The notes below the pieces were generated by a model. The model was not told where the DNA came from. It saw only the letters and a list, made by a program, of their open reading frames with translations, and ran no database searches. A program made the translations under genes and the position numbers. A stretch of 64,000 nt of DNA from Cavia porcellus (Eukaryota > Chordata > Mammalia > Rodentia > Caviidae). Positions 45,122 to 57,772 of this stretch are shown here, one piece after another. Position 1 is the stretch's first letter. Each line of letters starts with the position of its first letter. The stretch lies in NCBI RefSeq assembly GCF_034190915.1, contig NW_026947484.1, positions 83,027,982-83,091,981 on the forward strand. Direction: 5' to 3'.

Positions 45122-48100
45122 GACACTTTTACCTTGAGGGCTGCACAACACCACATGTGTTATTTGCTGACAATTAAACCCATGTTTTCCCTTCCCTGTT
45201 CCTCTCCTTTGACCTTCCTTTTCCCTGAAGGGTCAAAGTGTCAATGAACATTCATATCTGCTATTAAAATTCTAATGCTTGTAATTAATGTGTAAGAAGA
45301 TTCCACCTAAAATACAAACTAAAACTACACAGAGATGTCACATTAATTTGGGAAAGGTTCGTGAAAGGTTATAATCAGTGCTAATCAGGACATTAAGAGG
45401 TGCTCTTTCATGTTGGTAGGAATTGGCACAAGAGCTCTGGAAAGTATATCATTGATTTGTATGTATCAAGGGTATTCTGGGCACACAATTTTGCCCAGAA
45501 TATTTCAAAAAAGAATCCAGAAATAACCAGGAACAGGAACAAATGATATTTGTTCCCAATAATGAAAGACAGGGAAAATACACTAAAGTGCTTATAATAT
45601 GAAAAAGCTTAAATGTCCATACTAAGGAAGTGGCTAAGTCTATTTTAGTTTGTCCATATAACATGAAAAGTGATTATCTCTGAGTGTAGCATTGTCAATA
45701 AATATTTTTCTTTCTTATACTTTCCATTTTCTTCAGGTTTCTCACATAGAATGCATTAAAAGTATATGAGATTATAAGTAGTTAACAAATAAAAAAGATG
45801 AAAAAGATTCCCTATAAAATCAGAATTAAAGTGTGCTTGCCTTCAGTTTGCTTTGCTTATGTTGGTTATGGCCCATGCTGATCTGAAGACTTCCTAAGTT
45901 GCTGGATTTATCCCACTTTTCGGGTACACATGTGTACTTCCCAGGTCTTTACAATTACTTTGCTACCTTGGTGTCACTTTTTCATCTTCACAATTTTTCT
46001 CTAGCAATTTCCCTTGGTTTATGGGAGGAGGCACATTTTACCCACTAATGATAAAATTCTTCAACTAGAAATAGGTGCACTTTTATTCTGTTTCTTGCAA
46101 ATTTGGGTTTCAACTTTTAAAATTTCAACTGATTATTTTCTTTCCTATTGTCCCTTCAAATTTCCTGATAGTTGGATAAAGAAAAATGTAAGTGTATACA
46201 GAGTTCTGCATTTCAATGATCTTTTCCTTATGCAATCAATCATTCTTCCTCCACAGGGGACAAGCTCTCCAGCTGACTTGTGCTATACAGGGCAGGGTAC
46301 TTGCCCATCTTGAAACTTCCCCAAGTCAAGCAGGAGCCTTTGCATCTCCTCTTTGTTTGTTTCCCCTTTTTGTTTTATTTTAAATTCTGTTTCCTGCAAG
46401 AGATCTGTTAGATTTCCACAAAAATGAAACCCTTAAGAGAAAATCAATTCCTTTACCTGCTTTCTTATTTCCAGCGATGGTTTTATTAAGATATGGAGCA
46501 AGCTTTTCTTTGCTAAAAAAAAAAAAGCTTCAGCATCACCTGTGTCCTTGTCATGTGCCCTTCACTTTGGGTTCATTTGTTCCTAGTAGCTATGATGTGT
46601 GACTGAGTGTGTTACACTGTGTACGACTTTAGGGGTTCCATTGCACAGAGTACACAGCGCCATCTCCCTAACTAGGTTCTCTGGTTTCACAATGGCTAGT
46701 AATGAGGACTTAATTAGAGGACATATGAAGTAGAATAATTATTGATAAATCCAGGAAAGACTTTAAACTAGCATTTTATAATACCAGCATTTTCATATTG
46801 TGGCAGATATATAAAATTAAAACACTTTAAAAGTACATGGAATAAACAAATACGGCTGTTTGTGGCTGGAGATGACTGGCCCGGAAGCCTTGCTGTCCAA
46901 GACTGCACAGGCAGACCAGGAGGGCTGGGCAGGAGGTTGGCTTATATGTTACTTATTTGAGACACGCCAGTGTCCCATGGCCCAGCAATCGGGAAGCTCA
47001 GATCAGTTTAAGATCAGTTACTCTCTTCTGTTCTCACTCCTGCTTTACAGATTAAGAAAACGAGTCTCATTCTTTGACCTCAGTAGCACCCTGAGGCTGA
47101 GATTTAGAGCTGGTGAGCTAGGGAAACAGAAGATTTGGGGAATAGAAAGCATTCTATCTCCCTACCTGCTCCCATTCATTTATCCTTCTATTGAGAATTC
47201 TCTAATACTTTTTAAAAGTATTTTTCCCCTACTGATGCTAGTCTCATTATAAAGAAAGACTCTAAGCTGCCTTCAAAAGTTAGTGAGGAAAAGTACATCT
47301 AACTGAAGCCTTGTTAATCCTATAATGTTCCTCATGCTGGCATTTTTCATAAGGAAAGATTGTTTTGCTTGTTTTCTAATAGATCTGATAGCAAAAAGTA
47401 CAGATTTGTCCCAATTGTAGTCTCTAAGTACTTTTATATAAAATATAAGTTTTATGTAAAATACTGAAATGAATTTCCTATGTGAAAAACAACACAACAT
47501 AAAACAAAACTAGGCGATCACTGAGGCATCACTCAAGGTTACCAGGTTTAGAGCATTAGTTAAAAGACATCTCATAGTCAATATGCTTGTTCTCAGGAAC
47601 ATGAGGGAAAGTACCCAAAGTATTTGAGATAAATACAATTGCAATTTTTAAGTGACTATTACATTTTTTCCCCCTGCGTGCTTTGAAAGAAGACAAGGCT
47701 AAAGCTCTGATGCTCTTCTCTGGAGATCCAGTCATGGATTCAGGGATTTTAGCTTTTGTGAGCCTCACTCAGTTTTTTTTAAAGCAAAATTCAGATTCCT
47801 TGACTTTAAAAATAGACAGATGATAGGGAGAGGAGCCAGGGAGGAGGTGTGAGTCTCAGGCATCACGTGAATGAGATCATTCTACAGCTTTGCATCTCCC
47901 AAACTGTAGATGTCACAAGGTGAGAATGAATCCTCAACTTGTTCTGGTTTCCAGGCTACAATCTCTCTGCTTTTTCCCTTGTGCCCTTAGGGAATCTAAG
48001 GAGTCTGCTAAACCATTTGACAGACAATTGTTCTTACTGGCAGCAGACACACATAACCTCACTAAAGCTTCTTACCAAAGAGTCGAAAGCTCTTGAGCAT

Positions 48101-48899
48101 AACAGATTCAAGTATAAACATGTGTTTTTGCCATTCATCATTTCCCTCATATGTGATTATACAGTATTCTGGGAGGCAGCACAATCTATAGCAGGTGGCT
48201 TCTTTAATTGGCTTGCCTGGGGAGTAGCTGAAGTCAGGTTCAAAAGGTACTGACCTTATGGATTTGGTTAGTAGGAGCTTGCAAGTGGGGTTGTAAAAGC
48301 CAAACAGAGAAGTGGACTGCTCCCCCGACCCATAGGGAAACAATGGAAGCCTTGTGACTATTACAGGGGAAGTGATAAAACCAGAGAGTGTGAAGAGGTT
48401 GTGATGTGGAACACCAATACTTAGCTGCAGAAATACCCATATTTATCTCTGCAACAATCTACGTGTGGTCTCAGGGGCTCATTCTGGACCTTTACGGTCC
48501 TTCATTCATCTTCCTTCCTGTAACAGGTAGGACAGGGTTGACAGTGACAGAGCACGTTGAGGCTCCCAGACATCTACAGAGCTACCAAGGTTAATGGTGG
48601 AGCTGGCACATTCCTGCTCTCATATGTTGGTTGATCCTCCTTTGATCAGACTCTAAATCATGAAAAGACAATGTCAGACGAGTGCCTATGCGGCAAAGAA
48701 AAGTGGCATTAAGGTGATGGCTGACACATTTTATCAAAACCAAACTGTATGACTCAAATCTAAATTATCCATTTAGTTAACCTATATAAATGAAATTAGT
48801 TGGATGATGAATGATTTGCTTTGTATTCTTGAGGAACTAGTTTGTTTTCTGTGAATGATTTTTTAAACACAGGATTCCTAAAAGCTATTAATCTAATTA
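45122..48899. other. Unique DNA, no gene seen
   Basis: Several open frames (46,014-46,313; 46,860-47,252; 47,939-48,343) lie here without domains, splice patterns or codon bias that I can see. A short A run sits at 46,517-46,527. Confidence 0.35.
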
Positions 48900-49000
48900 G
48901 TATTTATTGAGTGGCTGCCATATGTAAAGTGATGCAATCAAAGTGATACAACGGACTCAGACCTCTCTTTCAACAGTTTATTGTCTAGAAGGAGAAACAC
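48900..49000 (+). mobile_element. L2-like 3'-end remnant
   Basis: 'tatttattgagtggctgcca' and 'acagtttattgtctagaagg' follow the order of the common ancient repeat end ('tttattgagcacctactatg...attctagtgg'). Confidence 0.4.
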
Positions 49001-50324
49001 ATTTAATAGGTCATCAAAAGTCTCCTTAAGAGTGATTATGGGACAATGTAAAGCAAACACAAAATCTAGTGTTTTTTTATGGTTTATTGATGGTAAGTGT
49101 GGCTGCCAGAGAAGCTGTTATAGAGGAATGAATAAGATGACACGTGAAGGACGAATTATGTGTTATTGACAAAGAGAGAAGAAGGAATGTAGCTTTGAAA
49201 ATCTGTTTAAATTTTTGGGATAACATCCAGAATTTGCTAAGAGTTCAGGTGCATGAGGCAGAGTTAGTAAAAGACTTAATCACAAAGGTCCATTGTCTGG
49301 CAGTTTGCTCCTTTGTGCCTTGTCTATCGCATTTGAACCAGACTGTAGCATTTCATTTGAAGTTTGCAGCACATTGTTTCTATAGTGTTTCTAAAATTCT
49401 AACTGCTATTACACTAATGCAAGAAGATAGGGCAGTAAGTTTGAGGAAATGGACATCAGTTAACCACTTTTACCAGAAAAGAAAATATGAGTCTGGTAGA
49501 GATACCAGAAAAAAAAATGGAAGTTATAACTTACCAATACTGTGTCTACACTGTACTGAGACAGAGTTGGGTAGGGTTCCCGGGATAAAATAGCAGAAAG
49601 TTCTAAATTTCTCATAATCAACTGTTGTTGAAAATTTAGCTCAGATCTTATTTTATTAAGTCAAATTTTCAGCTTCTATTGTGGTATTAATTTCTAGAGG
49701 GGGGTATTAAGAATAAATTATAAGCTTTCCAGTTGATTACATCTGTAATTGCCTTGAGTTTATGTGTGTGAACCTCATTGTTGCAGGTTTTTTCTGCCTT
49801 TGTTAGTACTTTAGGAATAATAGTCATGGCTGGCAGATTTCCTAGATTCTTTCTATATTTTTACAATAACAACAATAATGAAAACACTTGACATTAGTGG
49901 AATATAGATTATAATATACAACTATAGACCAAGGTCCTGAACTTTTTCATTTCCATGATTCATGTCACTGTATTTACAGGTGATCAAAATATATGTCTTG
50001 GATTAAGTTTCTCTTATGTGTCTATGATGCGAAAAAATTTTTAAACATGAGTTGGACTTGAGACCAAGGTCACCGATTCTGTTTTTTCTCATCTAAAGGC
50101 TCTGTTCTCAACCCTCTGCCACAACAAAATGTTGGTGTTCTCTATTACATCTTTGAGAAATCTTCTGTTACCATTTGCAAAACTTCACATTTGCCGAAGA
50201 GAAGTGGAAGGAAAAAGAATGTTTGAAATTTCTGGTATCTGGAGCTGTTCTCAAAGCTGTGACTTTTTCACTGTTCTTTACTAGGCCTACTCATGAATCT
50301 TGCAACCATCAAAAAGTAGAACTA
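49001..50324. other. Unique DNA, no gene seen
   Basis: The longest open frame (49,144-49,593, 149 codons) shows no domain or membrane pattern; I take it as chance. Confidence 0.4.
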
Positions 50325-50480
50325 CATCTTAAGCATCTGAGAGAGATTATTTTAATCTTCACAATAAGCCCACAAGTTAGGTTTTGTATTTCCATTTTTA
50401 ATGAAACACATTCGAAGAGATTAATTGCTGATATCTATACTGCTATTATGATTTGCACGTGTGGTTTCCAAGCCTGCACT
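50325..50480 (+). mobile_element. MIR SINE remnant
   Basis: 'ttttaatcttcacaataagc' and 'cccacaagttaggttttgta' then 'tttccatttttaatgaaac' follow the MIR 3' half. Confidence 0.5.
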
Positions 50481-51180
50481 GTTTCTACTATGCCATCCTC
50501 AACAGTTTCCACACTCCAAGGTGACTTGTTTTGAATCATCCAGAACATCTGATATACTAAAATCTTGTTGGAACCTCTGAACATCAAGTTGAAGGCCGCA
50601 GAACTAAAGCAAAGGGAAATGCGAAATTGCTCTATTAAAATGACAAATATTCCAGATGTAGCTAATTAGTATGATAACCTATGCATGAAAGAGAATTGTA
50701 AAATTAGTGAGATCAGCCTTGCAATGCCATTAACCACATTATAACTCTTCACAGATTTTCTCTCCATCATGAACTAGACTTGGAAATGCCTGATCACAGT
50801 TTGTTTTATCACATGGCACAGCTTATCAGTGCCACATGGCTGTGGATACTGTGGTTTTCACAGTGGGTTATTTTGTATCTCTGCAAATTGGTAAATTAAA
50901 ATAATTTCATCTAGGGCGATTCTACACCAAAAACACACTGGCGACCTTGAGAGAAGTTCTGCGTTTTTCCCTTCTCATTTTCTTTTTGATAATGTTCATT
51001 GCTTGGCTTAGAATCACCTACTATATGATAAAAAAAAAGACCAAGAGTCCAGTTCTGTGTATACTGACCCCTTTCTTTAAATGGCAGACAACTGGGAAAG
51101 AGGAGAGTTTTATTTGAAAGGAACTAACCTGCTGTAATTCTTCTGAGAAGAATTGTAGGCTAGCAGTTTGGAAAAGCTGT
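50481..51180. other. Unique DNA, no gene seen
   Basis: Nothing recognisable. Confidence 0.4.
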
Positions 51181-51290
51181 GGAGAAGATAAGCACAAGTT
51201 ATATCCACAAATGACATGGTTAGTATTCAATGGTTTCCATGAAGGAAGAGTGGCAACAATCATGGCTGGGGAAGGTGGTGAGGCAGGTGA
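51181..51290. repeat. Local direct duplication, copy 1 (~110 bp)
   Basis: Blocks 'ataagcacaagtt', 'ttagtattcaa', 'tggtttccatgaa' and 'aatcatgg' recur in the same order and spacing at 52,735-52,847. A hand alignment suggests roughly 80-85% identity. Confidence 0.85.
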
Positions 51291-51829
51291 AGTTTGGTGA
51301 GGGAGATGACATCACAGCTAATATGAACTCTGCCTTTCCTTGTTTTCATCTCATCTGAGCATCCCCCACCTTCATATTGTATTTGTCCGCCTTTTCTGAC
51401 AACTCCTCGTCTCCCAAAATGATTTCAAATTTGAGCCAAAAAGCACATGGAGATGGAGGCGGAAGTCCTGACTTGTGAATTTGAGTCTTGTGAAGTATAT
51501 GTAGAAAGAGAGATTGATTTATATGAAATACATCGTTGATCCAAAATAGCCCACATTGTTTGCCAACACACTATGTGTTACTTGATTTTCCTTTGAGTTG
51601 AATTTGGTTTGTCACTGTTCAAATCTGCACAATGCCTGATTCATAAATGTCTCTGAAATGAGTAAGGAAAAAAATGGGTAAATTGATGCATGCTTGCAAT
51701 TATGATGTACTGAGAGATGATAGAAGACCTTGTCTTAATAGTAAATAATAAACAAGGAACAAAACATGGTACACAGAAGCTATGAGATTTCATTCCTTTA
51801 CTCACCAACTTACTGAGCTCATTCATTGA
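51291..51829. other. Unique DNA, no gene seen
   Basis: Nothing recognisable. Confidence 0.4.
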
Positions 51830-52160
51830 TTCATTCTACACATATTACATAGCCTATAAATACCTATTGTATGCTAAGCACTGTGTTAGATTTTGCATAT
51901 AGAGGGTAAAGTAAACATAAATGGACTCTGTTTATGATACATATACATACACACACACATTCTAGTAGAAGACAAACAGTAATTACCAATATATAAGCTT
52001 ATATAACAACAGAGTTAGTTTTTTAGTTCATAATTGAATAATATTTAGCAATGTTGTTATTAGGGAAAATCTGTTCAAAGAGACTTAACAGGGAAGAAAG
52101 AGAGGCATTCCAGGGTCCGGATGTGGAGAGTTCCATAGGGTGGAGAGTTGGGCAAATAAT
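51830..52160 (+). mobile_element. L2-like ancient repeat
   Basis: 'cctattgtatgctaagcact', 'attctagtagaagacaaaca' and 'gaggcattccagggtccgg' follow the order of a common long mammalian repeat that includes 'tactatgtgccaggcact...cattctagtgg...gggcattccagg'. No coding content. Confidence 0.5.
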
Positions 52161-52734
52161 CCAAGGGATGAAGGAACTTGTGTTCTAGGCTAGAAAGAGG
52201 AGCTGTGACCGAGTGGGCTGAGCTAGAGGACTTTTGTCAGTGGGTCACACAACCAATCACACAGGGTCATGTAAAGAAACTTCAAATAATAACAAATTAT
52301 GTTGCTCAAGCTCATTTGTAAGTTCACTATAGCAAACTAGGAAGATAATTACTCTGATAAAGAATATTATACATGATTGTCAGCTGCCCAATTCCAAAGA
52401 ATCAGTTTAACCTGTAATATCTCAATATAGTAACCTGACCACCAAAGCTGACAGCTTCAGAAACAGATACACTGGATTATAATTTGTACACCTCCAGAAC
52501 ACTGTCCTTGCCCTCCACTAGCTTGAGTATGGACCTCCTCACTGGTGATTCCAGAGGCAGCTTGGGTTGTTTGATGCACTTTGAATCCTTGCCTAGCTTC
52601 TTCCTCTTCCCACAGGAAAAGTAGTGACTAAACAAAAATCTGATTTCTAGGGTTCCCCTCAGTTCTCACCTCTTGATAATTTAAAACGTGTGATTGATCT
52701 GAAAGAAAATCAAAAGGATCACATTATAGCACTG
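52161..52734. other. Unique DNA, no gene seen
   Basis: Nothing recognisable. Confidence 0.4.
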
Positions 52735-52847
52735 GGAGAAATAAGCACAAGTTACATCCAAAAATGTGACAGTTAGTATTCAATCAATGGTTTCCATGAA
52801 GAAACAGTGAGAAAAATCATGGTTGGAGAAGGTGATGAGACAGGTGT
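52735..52847. repeat. Local direct duplication, copy 2 (~110 bp)
   Basis: Second copy of 51,181-51,290, offset by about 1.55 kb. It has 'atcaatggtttcc', a 3-4 bp insertion relative to copy 1. Confidence 0.85.
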
Positions 52848-53344
52848 TTCCTCCACCAAAGAATGACAACAGTCTCAAGCTAGACTTCTTGGATTTTTAT
52901 TTCCTAGTCAGAAGTAGCTAACTTTCCAATTAATGTTCAAAACAGAGCTGAGAGTTCCTTCCATAGGCAACTCCATCCATATATAGCTTCTAGCTAAGTG
53001 AAAGCTGGTAATTTGCATATAAAGACTTCTTTTAATTACTCCCCAAAACCTGCTTGTACAAACTACCTCTGACATAAACTGCTACCCTAGCTACTGTAAA
53101 TGAATTCCTACAAATCGAAATCTAAGGAAATCAGAATTTTGATCAGGACAAAATCTCCCATATAAACATTATTTATAGCAAATTCCTTTTCTGTTTTTGA
53201 GCTGTTTGAAATCTCTTAGATCATTTTTTCTATAACCTAGTAAAGGACTTTTACACCAATAGCAGAGTTCACTAATTATTTGTTGGGTTGGATTAGAGAT
53301 TTAATTTTATCCTTGTCTAGTTTGATCATAGCCTGTTCAGCTAG
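52848..53344. other. Unique DNA, no gene seen
   Basis: Nothing recognisable. Confidence 0.4.
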
Positions 53345-53540
53345 GATCTCCCAAACTTGACACTATTGGCATATTGGGTGAGGAAATTTTGTGATGTGTG
53401 CAGTAGGATGCTCCACAGTACTCCTGGCCTCCATCTAAAAGATGCCAGTTGTACCCTCTGCGGGACAACCAAAACTGCCTCTACACATTGCCAAGTAACC
53501 CCTGGGGAACCTAATCACCTGCAATTGAGAAACGGTATTC
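53345..53540 (-). mobile_element. MER20 (hAT-Charlie) DNA transposon
   Basis: 'ttgacactattggcatattg', 'ctggcctccatctaaaagat', 'ccaaaactgcctctacacat' and 'gccaagtaacccctggggaa' followed by 'aattgagaaacgg' correspond, in reverse, to the MER20 order. Nearly full-length (family about 220 bp). It has no gene; MER20 copies elsewhere are known to bind transcription factors. Confidence 0.75.
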
Positions 53541-53929
53541 CAGTTGGATTCAAGTTAAATAACAGAAATCACTGCAAAGAGAAAGGGGGGGAAAGTCATC
53601 TCTTGGTTCATATGTTTGTGTTATGTCCTTAGGGATTTATCGGTCTCTGTGTTCTTTTTTACTGATCACGAATATCCTGGTTTCTGACTGAACAGAGGTG
53701 AGAACCAAAAGATATTAGCATGTTTGTTTTTATAGAACAAGGATAACTAAATCCAAAAAGCTGTGTTAGGAAGAATATTACGGAATCTGAAATGGAAACA
53801 AGGAATGAATATATTCTCTTAAATTTTCTCTTAATTCACTAACAGGTTTTTTCTGTACCCATGTTTAGAAGATGTAGATTGTGTCCCGATTCGGTTAGCA
53901 TGAAAATAATTGGGTGAGTAGGTACTAGG
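53541..53929. other. Unique DNA, no gene seen
   Basis: Nothing recognisable. Confidence 0.4.
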
Positions 53930-54110
53930 TGGTCTAGCTGTCACACAGGTTGCATCAGTTAATCTTAATAATAGACCTTCGGATGAATTCAGTATCTGTA
54001 TCCCTGTGTCACAGTGAGAATGAGGACTCTCAAAATGATGGGTAAACTATCAAGGGACACCCAGATTGTTAAGTGGCAGTGGTGGGACTCAGATGAAGAC
54101 CCATGGATTA
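53930..54110 (+). mobile_element. MIR SINE remnant
   Basis: 'gtatctgtatccctgtgtca', 'cagtgagaatgaggactctc' and 'cacccagattgttaagtggc' match MIR core and 3' half. Confidence 0.6.
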
Positions 54111-54789
54111 TATTAAAAAAAAACATAAAAATCCAGAATATCAAAAACATAGTTTTCACACTCATTTGACCATGTCCTTTATTGTTGGCAATCTCACACT
54201 ACAAGAAAAGATTTCTGCTCTTTTGGGGACTTCCATAAGATGGTTTTACAATAGTTAGATCTTCTTTTAATATGCCAGGAGATAATATATGCATTTCCTT
54301 GTGTCAGTTACTCCTCCTTTTGTATGGTGATTTTTGAATGCTACTAAGCCTCTGTGCTTGTCTGGTTAAGGACTCTTGACCTACATAATTAAGCTGTTTT
54401 CCACAGTCCAGTCTTGCTCATTATTTTCTGCAAATAGGCACCTTCTGCCTTTTGAATAAGTAACACCTAATGAAGATAACTCCCTAAAATTTGCATAGGC
54501 ATATATGTTTGACTGAGAACATATGTTGAATGAGGTATACCTGGTTACTGCCCAAATGTTTAAACAATGATAATAAAAGAAGCTGCTGTTATGTTACATT
54601 ACCAAAACTAATGTTTGGAATGTTCATTTCTAATGGGACATAATATAGCCTTGCAAATAAGGTAAGAGCATTTTCTCTCCTCTGCAGTATTATAAAGAAA
54701 TAATCGTTCTCCTTTCCTTGCTGACATAAAATTTTGAATAGAATTACAGAATCATGAAAGTTTAAAACAGAAAGATGATTGAAAGACCT
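54111..54789. other. Unique DNA, no gene seen
   Basis: Nothing recognisable. Confidence 0.4.
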
Positions 54790-54935
54790 GGATTAGGTCT
54801 AGATTGGTGTAGAGGTACAATATGGAAGCAGTCACTTAACTTTGTGAGCCTTGCTTTCTTATATTAAAGTTGAGATAATTATATGTCTCATAGATCTGTT
54901 GGCTTGACTAGTAATTAACTGTATGTAAGAATATA
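54790..54935 (+). mobile_element. MIR SINE remnant
   Basis: 'gcagtcacttaactttgtga', 'gccttgctttcttatattaa' and 'ttatatgtctcatagatctg' follow the MIR core. Confidence 0.6.
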
Positions 54936-55053
54936 TATAAATGTTAAATGTTATATAAATTTTAACTCACTAAAGCAGTAAATCACTTGGCTATGTGCCT
55001 AAAGAGAGTAAGAAGAAACCCTAGACTTTAAGGAGTTCATCCCTTTGTGCAAG

Positions 55054-55057
<4 letters not shown>
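54936..55057. other. Unique DNA
   Basis: Short AT-rich stretch between the MIR and the microsatellite. Confidence 0.4.

Positions 55058-55096
<39 letters not shown>
55058..55096. repeat. (TA)n microsatellite
   Basis: About 19 TA units, uninterrupted. Confidence 0.97.
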
Positions 55097-55100
<4 letters not shown>

Positions 55101-56729
55101 GTGATACAAATTATATTGCAAACCTTATGAGAGGATAGAAGAAACAACAGAGAGGAAATAGAAGTGTCTGTTGCTGAAATGCTTATAAAGGAAGTGGTAC
55201 TTAAGCTGGGATATGAACAATTAATAGGCTTTGGATAAGCCAAAAAGGGAAGATGAACAATTCAGTTGAAGAAATTGATAATAGTAAAAAGGTGAGCATA
55301 CAGGAAGAGGTGGCATGTTTGAAGGCTGTAATTTGTTTAGAAGAGTTACATGAAAACCTCGAGGTGGAGATGAACAGAAGAAAAAGCTTATGTTTTAGAA
55401 AGGCTGTTTCAGTGTCAGTGTGAAGAAATAAAGCAAAAGTTTGCACATAGGTTGGCCAGTCTGCTATTGTACTAATGTTGTTGAAAGAAGATAGCAATAT
55501 TGAAATTTGTTATGCATGTGAATAACTTGGGTAGTTTGGAAAACACATTTGTTTCTGGATTATGTTTCTCTGACTATAAATATACTCTGAAATTGAATGA
55601 CATAGCCCAGATTCACAAAGGTTATAGGAACTACAAGAGACACAAAAGTATTGGAAGGGAGGTGTAACCCCTCCCTCCATTCGTAATGATGAGACAAGAT
55701 GAATAGCAGAACAGGGAAAGAACAAGGAATGAGTAATGGGAGATGAGGCTGGAGATGCAGGAAGGGGCAGTGTACATGTGACCTTGCATGCCCAAATGTT
55801 GGGGTTAGGGAGGTCATGCCTTTCTATGAGGCAGAGTTCAAACCTCCAGGTCAGAAAATGATGGCTATTTTTTGGATCAAAGACTTTTAGCCTTTAGTAA
55901 TAACCACTAAATTGGCTAAGAAAAAATCTTCTGATTTCCTAATGACAGTCACTCTGTGGTGCATCACACGATTGTGCAAAACAGGTCACAAGTCTTTATT
56001 GGAGATTATTTCACAACTGTCTTCTAATCTCTTCTTCATCTTTCTCACCCACAGCCTGTATCTTCTATGTAATAAAAGAGAGCTGAACCAGCTCCAGACT
56101 GCTGCCTTCTTTTCCACCTTTGTGCTTTGCTGTTGTTATTTTCAAAGTGGTGTGTGAGGGCAGGACAGGGTGTCACTCTCTCCTTGGAGCACATACTGAA
56201 AATGGAAAATAAGATGCATTGTGACATTTTCACTAAGGGACCTTTCCCTGGCTTTGGGAAAAGCCAGTTGAACGGGCATTCATTGTCACGCAGTTGGAAG
56301 AAAACCACAAATGTCACCTTGAAGCCTATTTGCTGTTATATTTTCAGCAAACATTTGATTATTCTTCCCTTTCATTTTTTAAGGATAAGGGCTGAAAGCC
56401 ACTCTGGTTCACCCTTTTTTCTCATGAAAGCCTTCCCTCGCTTCTTGCAAAAGCCACCTATTCACCAGCAAGATTCACAGTTATTTTTCGTGTTTCTAAT
56501 TGTATATTTGTAAAATCATATTTACATAAGTGATATAGACTCACTTCAGTTTCACGTATTTGTTTTTTCAGAGAAATTGACCGTAACTACCAAAGAAAAT
56601 AAGGCAACATTTTTAGACTTCTTAAGTATTTTCCTATAAATACTAACTAGTGGTCCCTTTTCATAATTTTCATTTGCTTTATACATTTCAAGGAGGTAAG
56701 ATCATTTAAGCTTTGGAAACATGCATATC
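55097..56729. other. Mostly unique DNA, perhaps old repeat pieces
   Basis: 55,190-55,400 has a purine-rich pattern like that of ancient repeats, but I cannot place it. Open frames here (55,201-56,513, both strands) have no domain. Confidence 0.35.
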
Positions 56730-56905
56730 TGTATTTCTGCTTTGGAATGCTAACTTATAAGCTGCATGCCTTAGGCCAACTTCTATTAAGCTTTGTTTTC
56801 TCATTTGTCAAATAATAATCATGGAACTTTCCATGTAGAATTATATTGAGGATTAAGTGAGGTAAGATATTTAAAATATCCACCCTATTGCCAGTAAATA
56901 TAGCA
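56730..56905 (+). mobile_element. MIR SINE remnant
   Basis: 'gccttaggccaacttctatt', 'tgttttctcatttgtcaaat' and 'attgaggattaagtgaggta' match MIR core to 3' end. Confidence 0.6.
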
Positions 56906-57329
56906 CAATTACCTTCTATCCTAGCCCAGAATGGTCACCATATGTTCAGGAGTTTCTAGAAAGGGCAAGGAGGGCATAAAGAGGCAGAGAAGTGCTTCGT
57001 TCTTTGACACCAGTGTAGCCTGAAGAAAACTTTGAGGAGGTATCAGAGTCAGAAGAGCCTAGTCCGTTAGTTCTAGTCCAGGATGCCAGGTTTACAGTGG
57101 GGCAACCAGGTCAACATAGTCTTACTTCCCATGTGGACCTATATTCCAATCTTGAGGAATAGCTTTGTGTTAAGACAGTGGAGCAGTACCGAGGTCCGTG
57201 GCTGTATTATTTACCAACTCTTCACTCTAGGCCATGTATTTAGCCACTCTCGTCACAGCTGCATCATGTGTAAAATGCCCCACACATCTGCCTAATAGGG
57301 TTCTTGGGAGAATAAAACCAGGCAGTGTC
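56906..57329. other. Unique DNA, no gene seen
   Basis: Nothing recognisable. Confidence 0.4.
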
Positions 57330-57540
57330 AGCTAACATTTGGATAACATTCTGCAAACTGATCATGTATTGCTAGGCATTGTTCTAAGGATTTCATGAAC
57401 ATTAACTCTTTCAATGAAATTGGTGCTGTTTGTGTCCTAATTCGGCAGATGAGGCCAGGAAATAGAAAGAACTGCCCAAGGTTACCCAGATAGTAGGTGA
57501 AAGAGTAGAAATCAAATAGCGTACCGGGCTTCTGAGATTG
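57330..57540 (+). mobile_element. MIR SINE remnant
   Basis: 'attgctaggcattgttctaa', 'atttcatgaacattaactct', 'ggcagatgaggccaggaaat' and 'gcccaaggttacccagatag' give a long, clear match to the MIR order. Confidence 0.72.
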
Positions 57541-57569
57541 CTCCTCAGTGTCTGCGGTACCGTCCAGAC

Positions 57570-57772
57570 CAATGGCTTTCACAGTGTGAGTAGCAGCAGC
57601 AGCTGAGGCATCACCTGGGAAGTTGTGAGAAATGTAAATTCTCTGGCTCACCCCAGACTCTTTGAGTCATTTCAGAATCAGAAACTGGGGAGTGGGACCC
57701 AGCAGTCTATGCTTTAACAAGCCCTTCAGGGCATTCTAATATGGGCTCAAATTTGAGATTCACTGCTGGGGA
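57570..57772 (+). mobile_element. MER5A-like (hAT-Charlie) DNA transposon
   Basis: 'aggcatcacctgggaagttg', 'agaaatgtaaattctctggc', 'gaatcagaaactggggagtg' and 'tgctttaacaagcccttcag' follow the MER5A order, with both outer ends recognisable ('ggctttcacagtgt' and 'atttgagattcactgctgg'). Confidence 0.75.

Noticed and set aside
49144..49593. 149-codon open frame, plus strand
   Set aside because: No recognisable motif, signal or splice context; within chance length for AT-rich DNA of this size.
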